Below, piece after piece: positions 45,357 to 54,029 of a stretch of 64,000 nucleotides of DNA. Location: positions 216,255 to 280,254 of the forward strand of contig NZ_KQ948768.1 of assembly GCF_001514205.1 (NCBI RefSeq), given 5' to 3'. Below the pieces are notes generated by a model. It saw only the letters and a list, made by a program, of their open reading frames with translations, was not told the origin of the DNA and made no database searches. How positions within the stretch are numbered: the first letter of the stretch is position 1; each line of letters starts with the position of its first letter. The position numbers were made by a program, and so were the translations under genes. The stretch is from Streptomyces griseoruber (lineage in GTDB: Bacteria; Actinomycetota; Actinomycetes; Streptomycetales; Streptomycetaceae).

Positions 45357-45433
45357 CGGCGATCACCGCAAGCAGTCGGAGCGGGTGCGGGGCCTCCGGA
45401 CTCGCCACAGCGACTCATCGGTAAGGACCTCGG

Positions 45434-45658
45434 ATGGATCCCGTCACCCGTCTCGGCTTCGTCGGATGCGGGCTCATGGGCCCCGGCATCGCCGAAGTCG
45501 CCGCCCGTAGCGGCATCGACGTCCGTGTCGCCGAGGCCACACCGGACGCGGTCGAGGCAGGCCGCCGCCTCACCGCCTCCCCGGACCGGCTTTCCTCACC
45601 CATGCGCCGCACAGATCGGCTTCCGCACGTCCGCCCAGAAACAAGGGGAGGTCGGTGA
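45434..45658 (+). pseudogene. Truncated 3-hydroxyacyl-CoA dehydrogenase
   Basis: The first about 52 codons read as the NAD-binding start of a 3-hydroxyacyl-CoA dehydrogenase (RLGFVGCGLMGPGIAEVAAR, SGIDVRVAEATPDAVEAGRR), then the match stops at about 45590 and unrelated sequence follows to a stop at 45656-45658. The full enzyme is about 280-300 aa. A good start context remains, so expression was probably normal before truncation. It marks the right-hand end of the catabolic cluster, cut by a rearrangement. Confidence 0.8.
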
Positions 45659-45714
45659 GGTGCGCGGTGACATCGGACGCAGTACGGACTCCTCGGCGTG
45701 GGGTGGTGCGGGGG

Positions 45715-45898
45715 TTGCGGGTGCTGGCGGTCCCAGTCCGGCGACGAAGGCATCCACGTCCACACGCTCGCCACAGCGGGCATTCACCTCGCACAGGGCA
45801 GCAGCCGTCGCCCGCCGGGTGTCCAGCAGCGTCAGGTCCAGATCGGCACCGAACACGGAGAACCGGCCGGCCCGGAGGATGGCGGAGTCGCCGATCAT
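45715..45898 (-). pseudogene. HAD-hydrolase N-terminal fragment
   Basis: Minus-strand frame with SVFGADLDLTLLDTRRATAA (HAD motif I DxDxT) and NARCGERVDVDAFVAGLGPP, i.e. only the first about 60 residues of a HAD phosphatase of the beta-phosphoglucomutase type. It runs into the junction with the truncated dehydrogenase. The frame further upstream (about 46030-46162) is of unknown origin. Confidence 0.6.
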
Positions 45899-46180
45899 GA
45901 CACCCTGTCCCGCCTCGCGCAGCCATGGAGGGGCCGGGTGCGCAACGCGTCCCGCCCCGCGCCATGCTCGGCCCGGGCCGACCCTCGGGTAGCCGATCCG
46001 GCCGCGCACAGCTGTGACCTGCGATGGTCGGGCACGTGCACAGCCACCAGCCCCCACCACGGCGGCCTCGATGCGTACGGCGTCCCAGGCGTCGTACGTC
46101 GCTATCGCCTCGCCTGTGGTGGGGTTGACGGTGGCGTCGACCAACTTCCCGCCGATGCCGCCGAGTTTGCGCGCCACCCG

Positions 46181-46255
46181 GCCGCCACCGGCCTCTGCGT
46201 CGCCGGCCGCCACCGGCCTCTGCGTCGCCGGCCGCCACCGGCCTCTGCGTCGCCG
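46181..46255 (+). repeat. 3 x 25-bp perfect tandem repeat
   Basis: Three identical copies of a 25-bp unit (starts gccgccaccggcctctgcgt) sit at 46181-46205, 46206-46230 and 46231-46255. They lie just past the point where the AraC remnant (minus strand) loses its reading frame. Confidence 0.95.
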
Positions 46256-46259
46256 ACTG

Positions 46260-46845
46260 CCTCGGCGCCCGATGGGTCGCCTCGCCGAAGGGAGGTGGGC
46301 CAGGCGCAGGACGAGGACGGCCGCAGGTGGCGCAGGGCCACTGTGTGGATCTCCAGGGGCGGGCGTCCGAGGGCTGGGAACTCTGCGGCGAGATGGGCGG
46401 CGGTCCGTCGGAGGGCCTGGGCGTCCTCGGGCAGGGGCCGGCGCAGGATCGGCGCTTACGGGTCTTCCACGCGGGCGCCGGCGGTGGGTGGTGGCCGGGT
46501 CGAGGGAGTCCGGCGGAACGGGACCAGGGTGCCCTCGGCGTGGATGAGGTCACCCCGCTGCTGCACCTGGCCGGGGCGAGCCCACGGCCACGAGCCGGGT
46601 TCGACGGCGTAGGCGGGGAAGTCGACCGTGTGCCAGAGGGTTCCGCCGGTGAGGGTGCTCAGGTGGTGGAGGTCCGGGCGCCGGGGAGCCGTGAGCCGCT
46701 CATCGGGGGCGCGGTGGCCGCCCAGGTCGGCGAGGGGCCGCACCTCGACGCCGGCAGGGCTGCCGGCGGGCACCGCGAAGGAGATCTCCAGGATCCTCCG
46801 GCTGGCATCATGTCGGTTTTTGACCATCACCAGTCGCCCGCGCAT
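46260..46845 (-). pseudogene. Broken AraC-family regulator (N-terminal part)
   Basis: Minus-strand remains of an AraC-type regulator sensor domain: HDASRRILEISFAVPAGSPA, LTGGTLWHTVDFPAYAVEPG, SWPWARPGQVQQRGD. The frame is interrupted by an in-frame TAA at 46456-46458, continues as APILRRPLPEDAQALRRTAA, then needs a frameshift near 46325 (VALRHL / VLVLRLAHLP). The DNA-binding domain is missing, replaced by the 25-bp repeats. It faces away from the DsbA-SirTM operon and may once have regulated it. Confidence 0.65.
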
Positions 46846-46947
46846 CTGATTCGACCTGTTCAACCACTCTAACTTGGAGCTGTCAGCCCATCTGGCATCA
46901 ATCGATGTCGGAAAGCAGTAAGAGAGCGTCAAGAGAGGAGGTATGTG

Positions 46948-47637
46948 ATGCCTTCGGCAGAACGGGCCTCCTTGACGTACGCCTTCGACGCGTACTGCGC
47001 CTGGTGCTACGGCTTCGGCCCCACCCTGCGGGCCTTCGCCGAGGAAAACGCTCACCGCATCCGGCTCAGCGTCGTGTCGGCCGGCCTCTACACCGGTGCC
47101 CGGGCGCTGCCGGTCTCGGCCTATCCGCACCTTCCGGCCGAACGCGGCGACGTCACGCGGCTGACCGGAGTCACCTTCGGCACGGGCTACGACCGCGCCG
47201 TCTCGCGGGGAACGACCGTGCTCGACTCCGCAGCCGCGGCGGCGGGGCTGGCCGCACTGCGCGACCAGCCCGGCATCAGCGAACTGGACGCGGCCGAGGC
47301 CATGCAGCGGGCGTGGTTCGTCGACGGCCGGAGCCTGTCCGACGCCGAGGTCTACCGGGGTATAGCCGACGAACTCGGACTGGACGCGGACGCCGTGACC
47401 GCGGCGTTCAGCGCCCCGGCCGGCCGGGTGAAGGCCCGCGCCGACTTCCGCGCGCTACGCCGCCTGCGCGTTCTCTCCTACCCGACGCTACTGCTGGACT
47501 CCGCGCACGGAGCCGACCGGATGGGCGGCGCGGACTCCACCGTCACCTCCCTGACCTCCGCCCTCGACCAGCGCCTGACCACGACCGTCCCCCAAGTCCC
47601 CACCCATGACCTGCCCTCACAAGGAGAACCGTCATGA
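46948..47637 (+). CDS. DsbA-family thioredoxin-like protein (CxxC type)
   Basis: 229-aa cytosolic DsbA/FrnE-like protein with active site DAYCAWCYGFG (dithiol CAWC) and the cis-Pro loop VLSYPTLLLDS. Paralogue of the 4284-4901 protein: both share the AFDAYC start, GARALPVSAYPH/GSRRVPIRQFGH helix entry and RSLSDAEVYR/RSLSEAATYR. ATG 46948 is 7-8 nt from AGGAGG; GTG 46945 is adjacent. The stop overlaps the SnoaL gene (ATGA). It opens the SirTM operon. Confidence 0.88.
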   Translation: MPSAERASLTYAFDAYCAWCYGFGPTLRAFAEENAHRIRLSVVSAGLYTGARALPVSAYPHLPAERGDVTRLTGVTFGTGYDRAVSRGTTVLDSAAAAAGLAALRDQPGISELDAAEAMQRAWFVDGRSLSDAEVYRGIADELGLDADAVTAAFSAPAGRVKARADFRALRRLRVLSYPTLLLDSAHGADRMGGADSTVTSLTSALDQRLTTTVPQVPTHDLPSQGEPS

Positions 47638-48395
47638 GCAACGCCAAGAACACCGTCCTGACCGCCGCCGGTGAACTGTTCGGCCAGAAGGACCCGAGCG
47701 CGGTGGACCGCTGGGTCGCCGCCGACTACACCCAGCACAGCACCCTGGCCGCCGACGGCCCCGAGGCCCTGCGCCAACTGGTCGCCGGCCTGCCGGAGGG
47801 CTTCGGCTACGAGGGCGCCCGAGTGATCGCCGACGGCGACCTGGTCGCCCTGCACGGCACGTACCACGGCTTCGGGCCCGACCCGCTGGTCGCCTTCGAC
47901 GTCTTCCGTGTCGACGCCGACGGCAAGCTCGCCGAGCACTGGGACGCCCTGACCCCGCTGGTCAAGGAGACCGCCTCCGGGCGCTCGCAGACCGACGGCC
48001 CCACCGAGGTCACCTCGCCCGAGGAGACCGAGGCCAACCGGGCCCTGGTCGCCGAGTTCGCGCAGAAGGTCCTGGTCGGCGCGGACTACTCGGTGCTCAC
48101 CGACTACATCTCCACCGAGACGTACGACCAGCACAACCCGGAGGCCGCCGACGGCCTCGCCGGCTTCGGCGCCGCTGCCGCGAAGTGGGCCGAGCAGGGC
48201 AAGAACCTCGTCTACAAGACCGTCCACAAGGTCATCGCCGAGGGCGAGTTCGTCCTGCTCCAGTCCGAGGGCGAGTTCGGCGTCCCCGTCGCCTACTACG
48301 ACCTCTTCCGCGTCCAGGGCGGCAAGATCGTCGAGCACTGGGACGTCATCTCCCCGATCCCGGCCGAGCTGCCCCACGGCAACGGCCTGTTCTGA
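47634..48395 (+). CDS. Tandem SnoaL-like protein
   Basis: 253-aa protein made of two NTF2-fold domains: the first with DYTQHSTLAADGPEALRQLV and HGTYHGFGPDPLVAFDVFRV, ending AEHWDALTPL; the second with TYDQHNPEAADGLAGFGAAA, VAYYDLFRVQGGKIVEHWDV and PHGNGLF at the end. The second half is close to the single-domain proteins at 2608 and 50682. Ligand unknown. Coupled to the DsbA gene. Confidence 0.88.
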   Translation: MSNAKNTVLTAAGELFGQKDPSAVDRWVAADYTQHSTLAADGPEALRQLVAGLPEGFGYEGARVIADGDLVALHGTYHGFGPDPLVAFDVFRVDADGKLAEHWDALTPLVKETASGRSQTDGPTEVTSPEETEANRALVAEFAQKVLVGADYSVLTDYISTETYDQHNPEAADGLAGFGAAAAKWAEQGKNLVYKTVHKVIAEGEFVLLQSEGEFGVPVAYYDLFRVQGGKIVEHWDVISPIPAELPHGNGLF

Positions 48396-48427
48396 GGCCG
48401 CGCACCGCCGACAGGGAGAGAATCGCG

Positions 48428-48751
48428 ATGAGTGAGCCGACCTACGCCGGGAAGACCTTCGTCTTCCGCGTCGACAACGGGGTCGTCTTCCGCAACACCT
48501 ACGCGGCCGACGGCACCACTCTCCACTACGAGACCACCGAGGGCCCGACCAAGGGCTCCGAGGAGACGGTCACCCTCCACACCGCCGAGGTGGCCCCCGG
48601 CCTGTTCATGCTCGCCTGGGTCGAGAAGTCCGGCATGACGGTCACTCACCTCATGAACCTCGACGCCCTGACGGTCCACGCCTTCTGGACCTACGAGACG
48701 GGCGACGGCCGCATCGCCGAACTGCACACCGGAACCCTCGAACCCGCCTGA
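48428..48751 (+). CDS. MoaF-related (lipocalin-like) protein
   Basis: 107-aa beta-rich protein: YAGKTFVFRVDNGVVFRNTY, ETTEGPTKGSEETVTLHTAE, VAPGLFMLAWVEKSGMTVTH. This matches small MoaF-like proteins of calycin/lipocalin form. Their role is unsettled; they may bind a small hydrophobic ligand. ATG 48428 follows AGGGAGAG; 32 bp after the SnoaL gene. Confidence 0.75.
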   Translation: MSEPTYAGKTFVFRVDNGVVFRNTYAADGTTLHYETTEGPTKGSEETVTLHTAEVAPGLFMLAWVEKSGMTVTHLMNLDALTVHAFWTYETGDGRIAELHTGTLEPA

Positions 48752-48871
48752 CGGGCCCTCACCCGCCGCCACGCCTTCACCAAACCCGGGGAGTGAGGGC
48801 CTGGCGGCGCGCCGCTCGGCGGACCCGTCCCCCCTTCGACCCGTCACATGCTCACCGCCCGGAGGACCACC

Positions 48872-49807
48872 GTGCGCCCGACTTCCCTGCCGCTGGCCGC
48901 CTACCGGGCCGCCATCACCCTGGACGAACCGTTCCGGTCCGACGCGGGCCACGACGCGGACGCCCGGTCCGCCGACCTGGTCCGCGAGGCGCTCGGCCTG
49001 CTGGCCGACGACCCGGCGGCGGCCGGGGCCGGGCTGCGCCCCGGCGCGGCGGACCGGATCGACGACGCCACCGCCCGACGGCTCCTGCGGGCCGTGCTGA
49101 CGGTCCGGGAACCGGGTCCGCTGCACACCCAGGCCGCCCGCGCGCTGGACGCGCTCCTGGCCGTCGAACGCCTGGCACGCGACATCACCGACGCGGCCGC
49201 ACTGCCCACCGTCCGCGACACGCTTCCCCACACCACCTACCGGGCCGCCGACCGCACGGTGCTGTGGCAGGGCGACATCACCACGCTCGGCGCCGACGCC
49301 GTCGTGAACGCCGCCAACAGTGCCCTGCTCGGTTGCTTCGCCCCGATGCACCCGTGCATCGACAACGCCCTCCACGCCGCGGCCGGCCCCCGCCTGCGCG
49401 CCGACTGCCACACGATCATGTCCCTCCAGGGCCACCCGGAGCCGACCGGCACCGCCAAGATCACCCGCGGCTACCACCTGCCCGCACGCCACGTCCTGCA
49501 CACCGTCGGCCCGATCGTCGACGGCCCCGTGCTCCCGGAGCACGAGGAGGCGCTGGCGGCCTCGTACCGTGCCTGCCTCGACCTCGCCGCCGACGTGGGC
49601 GACATCCGCAGCCTCGCGTTCTGCGGCATCAGCACCGGCGTCTTCGGCTACCCCAAGGTGCCCGCCGCCCGCACCGCCCTGAGCACCGTGGCCGAATGGC
49701 TCGACCTGCACCCCGGACTGCTAGACCGCGTGATCTTCAACGTGTACGCGGACGACGACCGCGCCGCCTACCTCCAGGCACTGACCGAAGGAACCCAGCC
49801 CCGATGA
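48872..49807 (+). CDS. Zinc-dependent macrodomain protein (protein-ADP-ribose hydrolase)
   Basis: 311-aa macrodomain protein of the Zn-macro class that removes ADP-ribose from proteins modified by SirTM. The domain begins at about residue 130 with VLWQGDITTLGADAVVNAAN and keeps the class signature LGCFAPMHPCIDNALH, in which His160 and Cys162 are zinc ligands. GISTGVFGYPK is the phosphate loop. The N-terminal 120 residues are a helical extension usual for this class. GTG 48872 is chosen, 6 nt after GGAGG; ATG 48848 lacks a site. Stop overlaps the SirTM start. Confidence 0.92.
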   Translation: MRPTSLPLAAYRAAITLDEPFRSDAGHDADARSADLVREALGLLADDPAAAGAGLRPGAADRIDDATARRLLRAVLTVREPGPLHTQAARALDALLAVERLARDITDAAALPTVRDTLPHTTYRAADRTVLWQGDITTLGADAVVNAANSALLGCFAPMHPCIDNALHAAAGPRLRADCHTIMSLQGHPEPTGTAKITRGYHLPARHVLHTVGPIVDGPVLPEHEEALAASYRACLDLAADVGDIRSLAFCGISTGVFGYPKVPAARTALSTVAEWLDLHPGLLDRVIFNVYADDDRAAYLQALTEGTQPR

Positions 49808-50685
49808 ACGAGTCCACCTCCGACCTGGAAGCCGCCGCCGGGACGCTGCGCACCTGGCTCGGCGAGGCCGACCGCGTCCTGATCACCGCCGGGGCCGGAC
49901 TCAGCGCCGCCGCCGGATACGACTACGGCGACGAAGACCGCTTCCGGGAACTCTTCCCCGCCCTGTACCGCCTCGGCCTGCGTTCCCGCTACCTCGTCGG
50001 CGTCCCCCTGCCGCCCGAGCTGTGGTGGGGCTACTGGGCGGTCCACATCGACGACATCCGCTTCTCGCCGGCCCCCAACCCCCTCTACCAGCGGCTGAGG
50101 TCCCTCGTCGGCGACAAGGACCACTGGGTGATGACGTCCAACGTGGACGCCCTCTTCGCCCGGGGCGGCTTCGCCCCCGACCGGATCTTCACCCCGCAGG
50201 GCGACTACGGCCGCTACCAGTGCACGACCCCCTGCACACCGACCACCTGGGACACCCGCCCCCTCGTCGCACAGCTCCTCGCCGCGTACGACCCGGCCAC
50301 CGGCGCCGTCACCGGCCCCCTGCCCAGCTGCCCGAACTGCGGCGGCGAGGTCGAGATCAACGTCCGCATCGGCCCCGAGTTCGTCGACGAGCCCCATCTC
50401 CCCGCGGGCCGCCGCCTCCAGGACTGGCTGGCGACCGCCCCCGACGCCCGCCTGCTCATCCTCGAGTTCGGCGCCGGATTCAACACCCCTGGCGTCATCC
50501 GGTGGCCGGGCGAACACCTCACCCGCCAGATCCCCCACGCACGCCTCGTACGCGTCAACCCCACCCACCCCGAAACCCCCGCCGACCTCGCCGGCCGGAC
50601 ACTCTCCGTCCGCGCCGGGGCCGACCACCTGCTCGACGCACTCACCGTGCCGCACCCGGCACCCGACCCTACGGTGGCACCATGA
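49804..50685 (+). CDS. SirTM-type sirtuin (protein ADP-ribosyltransferase)
   Basis: 293-aa Sir2-fold protein of the SirTM class. NAD loop TAGAGLSAAAGYDY (28-41), TSNVDALFARGGF, then PQGDYGRYQCTTPC where ordinary sirtuins have the catalytic His of the HG motif; the zinc Cys pairs are CTTPC and CPNC; LILEFGAGFNTPGVIRWP near the end. The missing deacetylase His and the linked Zn-macro gene identify it as an ADP-ribosyltransferase rather than a deacetylase. The usual GcvH-L/LplA2 partners are absent here. ATG overlaps the macrodomain stop, and its own stop overlaps the SnoaL gene. Confidence 0.9.
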   Translation: MNESTSDLEAAAGTLRTWLGEADRVLITAGAGLSAAAGYDYGDEDRFRELFPALYRLGLRSRYLVGVPLPPELWWGYWAVHIDDIRFSPAPNPLYQRLRSLVGDKDHWVMTSNVDALFARGGFAPDRIFTPQGDYGRYQCTTPCTPTTWDTRPLVAQLLAAYDPATGAVTGPLPSCPNCGGEVEINVRIGPEFVDEPHLPAGRRLQDWLATAPDARLLILEFGAGFNTPGVIRWPGEHLTRQIPHARLVRVNPTHPETPADLAGRTLSVRAGADHLLDALTVPHPAPDPTVAP

Positions 50686-51062
50686 ACGACCCGGAGAAGA
50701 ACAAGGCCACGGCTCAGGCGTTCTACGACCTGATGTTCAACCAGTGCCGTCCCGCCGAGGCCATCGACCGGTACGCCGGCGACACCTACATCCAGCACAA
50801 TCCGCACGTCGGCGACGGCAAGCAGGCGTTCATCGACTACTTCGAGCGCATGGCCGCCGAGTACCCGGGCAAGCGGGTGGAGGTCAAGCGCGCCTTCGCC
50901 GAAGGCGACCACGTGATCCTGCACTGCCACCAGACCTGGCCCGCCGAGGAGTACGCCGGCATCGACATCTTCCGTTTCGACGCGGACGGCAGGATCGTCG
51001 AACACTGGGACGTCCTCCAGGTGATCCCGCCCACCTCCAAGAACGACAACACCATGTTCTGA
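50682..51062 (+). CDS. SnoaL-like protein (paralogue of 2608-2988)
   Basis: 126-aa NTF2-fold protein: AFYDLMFNQCRPAEAIDRYA, TYIQHNPHVGDGKQAFIDYF, GIDIFRFDADGRIVEHWDVL and terminal KNDNTMF. Same length and tail as the protein at 2608-2988. ATG overlaps the SirTM stop, so it is made together with it; it could be the substrate or an accessory of the ADP-ribosylation pair, or share only the stress regulon. Confidence 0.88.
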   Translation: MNDPEKNKATAQAFYDLMFNQCRPAEAIDRYAGDTYIQHNPHVGDGKQAFIDYFERMAAEYPGKRVEVKRAFAEGDHVILHCHQTWPAEEYAGIDIFRFDADGRIVEHWDVLQVIPPTSKNDNTMF

Positions 51063-51632
51063 CCCTCGCCCCGCGCACGCCGATTCGCCGCACCGCAACG
51101 CTCACACGTGACCATGCCGTCTTCCTCGAGAAGCGGGCGGCGTTGGGTGCGCGCCTCGCACCACCTACGGCCGGTCGACGGCGTCGACTGGGCACCGCTG
51201 CCCGCAGGATGGCCGGTCAGGTGGCCGATGCCAGGATCACCGCCGAACTGCGTGAGACGGGCGAGTCGGTCAACCACAAGAGGGTCACCCACACTGTGAC
51301 GGCCGCCGCCGGACCTCGCCCACGACTGCTGCGCGCCCATGTCGACGCCGCCTTCAGCCGGGCAAGGGCCCGGCCGACCACGCCGACGGCGTGCCGCGCC
51401 TCGACGACCCGCCGGCACGGCAGCCGCCGGCTCTCGCCTACCGGGACCCGGCGCCGTCCTCGCCGGCAGCCCGGGCGTTCGTACGCCCTCCCGCTCGCTC
51501 GCCTGTCCCCGCGCCCGACCACGGGCATCTCGTGAATGCCGGTTCACATACGATTCGAGCTGGAGCTCACATACGATCGCGCCGCTCGCCAAAGGCCGTC
51601 CGTGCACTTCCGCGCGACGCCGGGTTGGGCGC
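51063..51632 (+). other. Gap with IS3-type transposase debris
   Basis: 570 bp between the SirTM operon and the convergent TetR gene. At about 51209-51300 a plus-strand frame reads VADARITAELRETGESVNHK, like the GxxRITAEL...VNHKRV block of IS3 OrfB; nothing else of the element survives. At 51543-51552 and 51567-51576 there are two TTCACATACG/CTCACATACG copies. Confidence 0.5.
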
Positions 51633-52292
51633 TCAGCGGGCTTCCCGGGTGCCGAGGAGGTAGGAGATGACCGCGGTCTGCAGGTGGGTGCGCAGTTCGG
51701 TCCAGGGCAGTGGTCGTTCGGACTCCAGGAACTCGCCCTGCGTGCCGCGGTGCGTGCCGCGGTGCGCGATCGCGGCGTAGATCAGACGGTAGGCGAAGTC
51801 CAGCGCGGCCTCGGGGTCGGCATGCGCGACGGGTGTGTGGCGCAGTGCCTCGGCGAAGTGGCGGTTGCCCTCGACGCTGACGCGGGAGCCCTCGGCGCGT
51901 ACCGCTTCGTGCCGGGTGCCGAGCAGCAGGAAGACGCGCAGGAGGGCCTCGTGCGCCCGGAAGGCGTCGGTGAGCGCGCCGACGGCCTCGGCGATCGCCA
52001 CGGCCGGATCGCGCAGGAGGCGCAGCCGCTCCGCGGACAGCCGCTCCGTGATCTCGGCCTGGATGTTCTCGGTGAAGGCGTGCTGGATCGCCAGCAGGAG
52101 GCCCTGCTTGTCGCCGAACCGGCGGTAGATGCTGCCGACCGCCATGCCGGCCCGCTCGGCGACGGCGGCCACGGTGAGCGCGTCCACTCCGCCCTCTTCG
52201 AGCAGTGCGTACCCGGCCTGTAGGAGGTCCTGCTCCGAACGGCGACTGCCCTCCCGGAGGGCGGCGGGTCTGCGGGTGGGGGACTCGGTCAT
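51633..52292 (-). CDS. TetR/AcrR-family regulator
   Basis: 219-aa regulator with N-terminal HTH LLQAGYALLEEGGVDALTVA then AVAERAGMAVGSIYRRFGDK, and a C-terminal domain with LLLGTRHEAVRAEGSRVSVE. Divergent from the FAD monooxygenase, with two 18-bp inverted repeats (52338, 52361) in the shared gap that are its likely operators. It would be induced by the monooxygenase substrate. Confidence 0.9.
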   Translation of the reverse strand: MTESPTRRPAALREGSRRSEQDLLQAGYALLEEGGVDALTVAAVAERAGMAVGSIYRRFGDKQGLLLAIQHAFTENIQAEITERLSAERLRLLRDPAVAIAEAVGALTDAFRAHEALLRVFLLLGTRHEAVRAEGSRVSVEGNRHFAEALRHTPVAHADPEAALDFAYRLIYAAIAHRGTHRGTQGEFLESERPLPWTELRTHLQTAVISYLLGTREAR

Positions 52293-52337
52293 TTGCGCAG
52301 TTTATCGATCGTGCTCTTGACGTCCATGTTGCCGTCG

Positions 52338-52378
52338 TGTGAATCTCGCTTCACATCAACTGTGAATCTCGCTTCACA
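52338..52378. promoter_or_regulatory. Two copies of an 18-bp operator (TGTGAA-n6-TTCACA)
   Basis: TGTGAATCTCGCTTCACA occurs identically at 52338-52355 and 52361-52378. Each has 6-bp perfect inverted arms and a 6-bp centre. The centre-to-centre distance is 23 bp, about two helix turns. They lie between the divergent TetR and monooxygenase genes. Confidence 0.8.
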
Positions 52379-52472
52379 CGCGGTCTCGGCCTGCACCGCA
52401 TGGCCGAGCCACGCCCTCCCTCTTCCCGCCTCACCCCTCGCAACGGCGCGGGGCTGTTTCTGGAGGTGTCCC

Positions 52473-54029
52473 ATGGCTCCGCTCCATGACGTCGCTGTCG
52501 TCGGCTACGGGCCGACCGGCCTCGCCGCCGCGTCCCTGCTCGGCCGGCTCGGTCACCGGGTGGTGGTCTGCGAGCGCTGGCCCGGCCTGTACGGGCTGCC
52601 CCGGCTGACCCACATCGATGACGAGACCGCCCGGATCGTCCAGGCGGCGGGCGATGCGGACGAGGCGTTGCGCGACTCGTCGATGTGCGAGTACGTGTGG
52701 CTCAACGGCAACGGCGAGACCCTCGTGCGCATCCCCTCGATCCCCCAGGGGCCGATGGGATATCCGGGCCACATCTCCATGTACCAGCCGGACGTGGAGA
52801 GCGCGATCGACAAGCGGCTGCGCGGCTACGGCACGGTCGACGTCCGACAGGGCTGGGCGGTCACCGGCCTCGACCAGGACGACGACGGCGTCACCCTGCG
52901 CCTGCGCGGCTGGGACGCCGACGGGGCCACTGCGAACGGCCCGCACGACGAGGTCCGCGCGCGCTATGTGATCGCCGCCGACGGCAGCCGCAGCGGGATA
53001 CGCGAACTGCTCGGCGTGGAGCGCCAGGACTTCGGCTTCAACGAGCTGTGGCTCAACATCGACACCGAGTGGCTGCGCCCCCAGCCCCCGGAGTTCGCCT
53101 ACGCCACCCAGTACTGCGACCCCGCGCGCGGCCACATGACCATCAACATCGGCACCGCCCGTCAGCGCTTCGAGTTCGCCCTGCTGCCCGACGAGACCCG
53201 CGAGGAGATGACCGCCCCTCAGAGCGCCTGGCGGATGCTGCGCCGCTACCACGACCTGGGCCCGGACGACGTGCGGATCATCCGGCAGCTGGTCTACCGT
53301 TTCGAGGCGCGCATCGCCACCCGCTGGCGAACGGGCAACGTCTTCCTGGCCGGCGACGCCGCCCACACCATGCCCCCCTACCTCGGCCAGGGCGCGTGCA
53401 GCGGCCTGCGCGACGCCACCAACCTCGCCTGGAAACTGCACCTCGTCCTCGGCGGCCAGGCGCCCGACGCCCTGCTGGACACATACGAGAGCGAGCGCCG
53501 CCCGCACGTCACCGCCCTCACCCACGCGGCGATCGGCCTCGGCAAGGTCGCCAACACGCACGACACCGAGGCCGCGGCCGCCCGGGACGCGGCCTTCTTC
53601 GCCGGCACGATGCCTCCGCCGCCCCCGTTCCCGCCCCTTGCCCACGGTGTGCTGCGCCAGGGCACTCACGCGCCGGTCGGCACCCTCACCCCGCAGGGCC
53701 GCATCCGTCTGGCCGACGGGCGCACCGGGCGCTTCGACGACCTGACCGGATACGGCTTCACCCTGGTCACCGCCGAGGATCCCGCCGATGCACTGGGGCC
53801 TGAGCGGCTCGCCCGGTTGGAGCGCCTGGGCTGCGCCGTGGTCGCCCTCGACACGGTCGACGACCTTGACGGGCGGCACCGGGAGTACCTCGAACTGCTC
53901 GGCGCCGTCGCCTACTTGGCGCGTCCCGACTTCGTGCTGTTCGGTACGGCGGCCGACCGCGCGGACCTGGGCGAGCTGGTGGACGACCTCGATGCCGCGC
54001 TGTCCGGAACGGTGGGTGCGGCTGCATGA
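52473..54029 (+). CDS. FAD-dependent aromatic monooxygenase
   Basis: 518-aa single-component flavin hydroxylase: VAVVGYGPTGLAAASLLGRL (FAD), YVIAADGSRSGIRELLG (DG motif), VFLAGDAAHTMPPYLGQGAC and GLRDATNLAWKL (GD motif), with a C-terminal thioredoxin-like domain from about 400. It is of the MhpA/resorcinol-hydroxylase type. The following hydrolase and wrecked hydroxyquinol genes point to a substrate that ends as hydroxyquinol. ATG 52473 follows TGGAGGTG. Under control of the TetR at 52292. Confidence 0.92.
   Translation: MAPLHDVAVVGYGPTGLAAASLLGRLGHRVVVCERWPGLYGLPRLTHIDDETARIVQAAGDADEALRDSSMCEYVWLNGNGETLVRIPSIPQGPMGYPGHISMYQPDVESAIDKRLRGYGTVDVRQGWAVTGLDQDDDGVTLRLRGWDADGATANGPHDEVRARYVIAADGSRSGIRELLGVERQDFGFNELWLNIDTEWLRPQPPEFAYATQYCDPARGHMTINIGTARQRFEFALLPDETREEMTAPQSAWRMLRRYHDLGPDDVRIIRQLVYRFEARIATRWRTGNVFLAGDAAHTMPPYLGQGACSGLRDATNLAWKLHLVLGGQAPDALLDTYESERRPHVTALTHAAIGLGKVANTHDTEAAAARDAAFFAGTMPPPPPFPPLAHGVLRQGTHAPVGTLTPQGRIRLADGRTGRFDDLTGYGFTLVTAEDPADALGPERLARLERLGCAVVALDTVDDLDGRHREYLELLGAVAYLARPDFVLFGTAADRADLGELVDDLDAALSGTVGAAA

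Noticed and set aside
45596..46213. Intact 205-aa minus-strand gene
   Set aside because: Only a HAD motif-I fragment is recognisable; it runs through the repeat and unrelated sequence, so it is a chimera of debris.
46181..46255. CRISPR array
   Set aside because: The 25-bp units are directly adjacent with no spacers; a minisatellite, not a CRISPR.
49804..50685. Ordinary NAD-dependent deacetylase
   Set aside because: The catalytic His-Gly motif is replaced and the Zn-macro gene is coupled, which identify the SirTM class instead.
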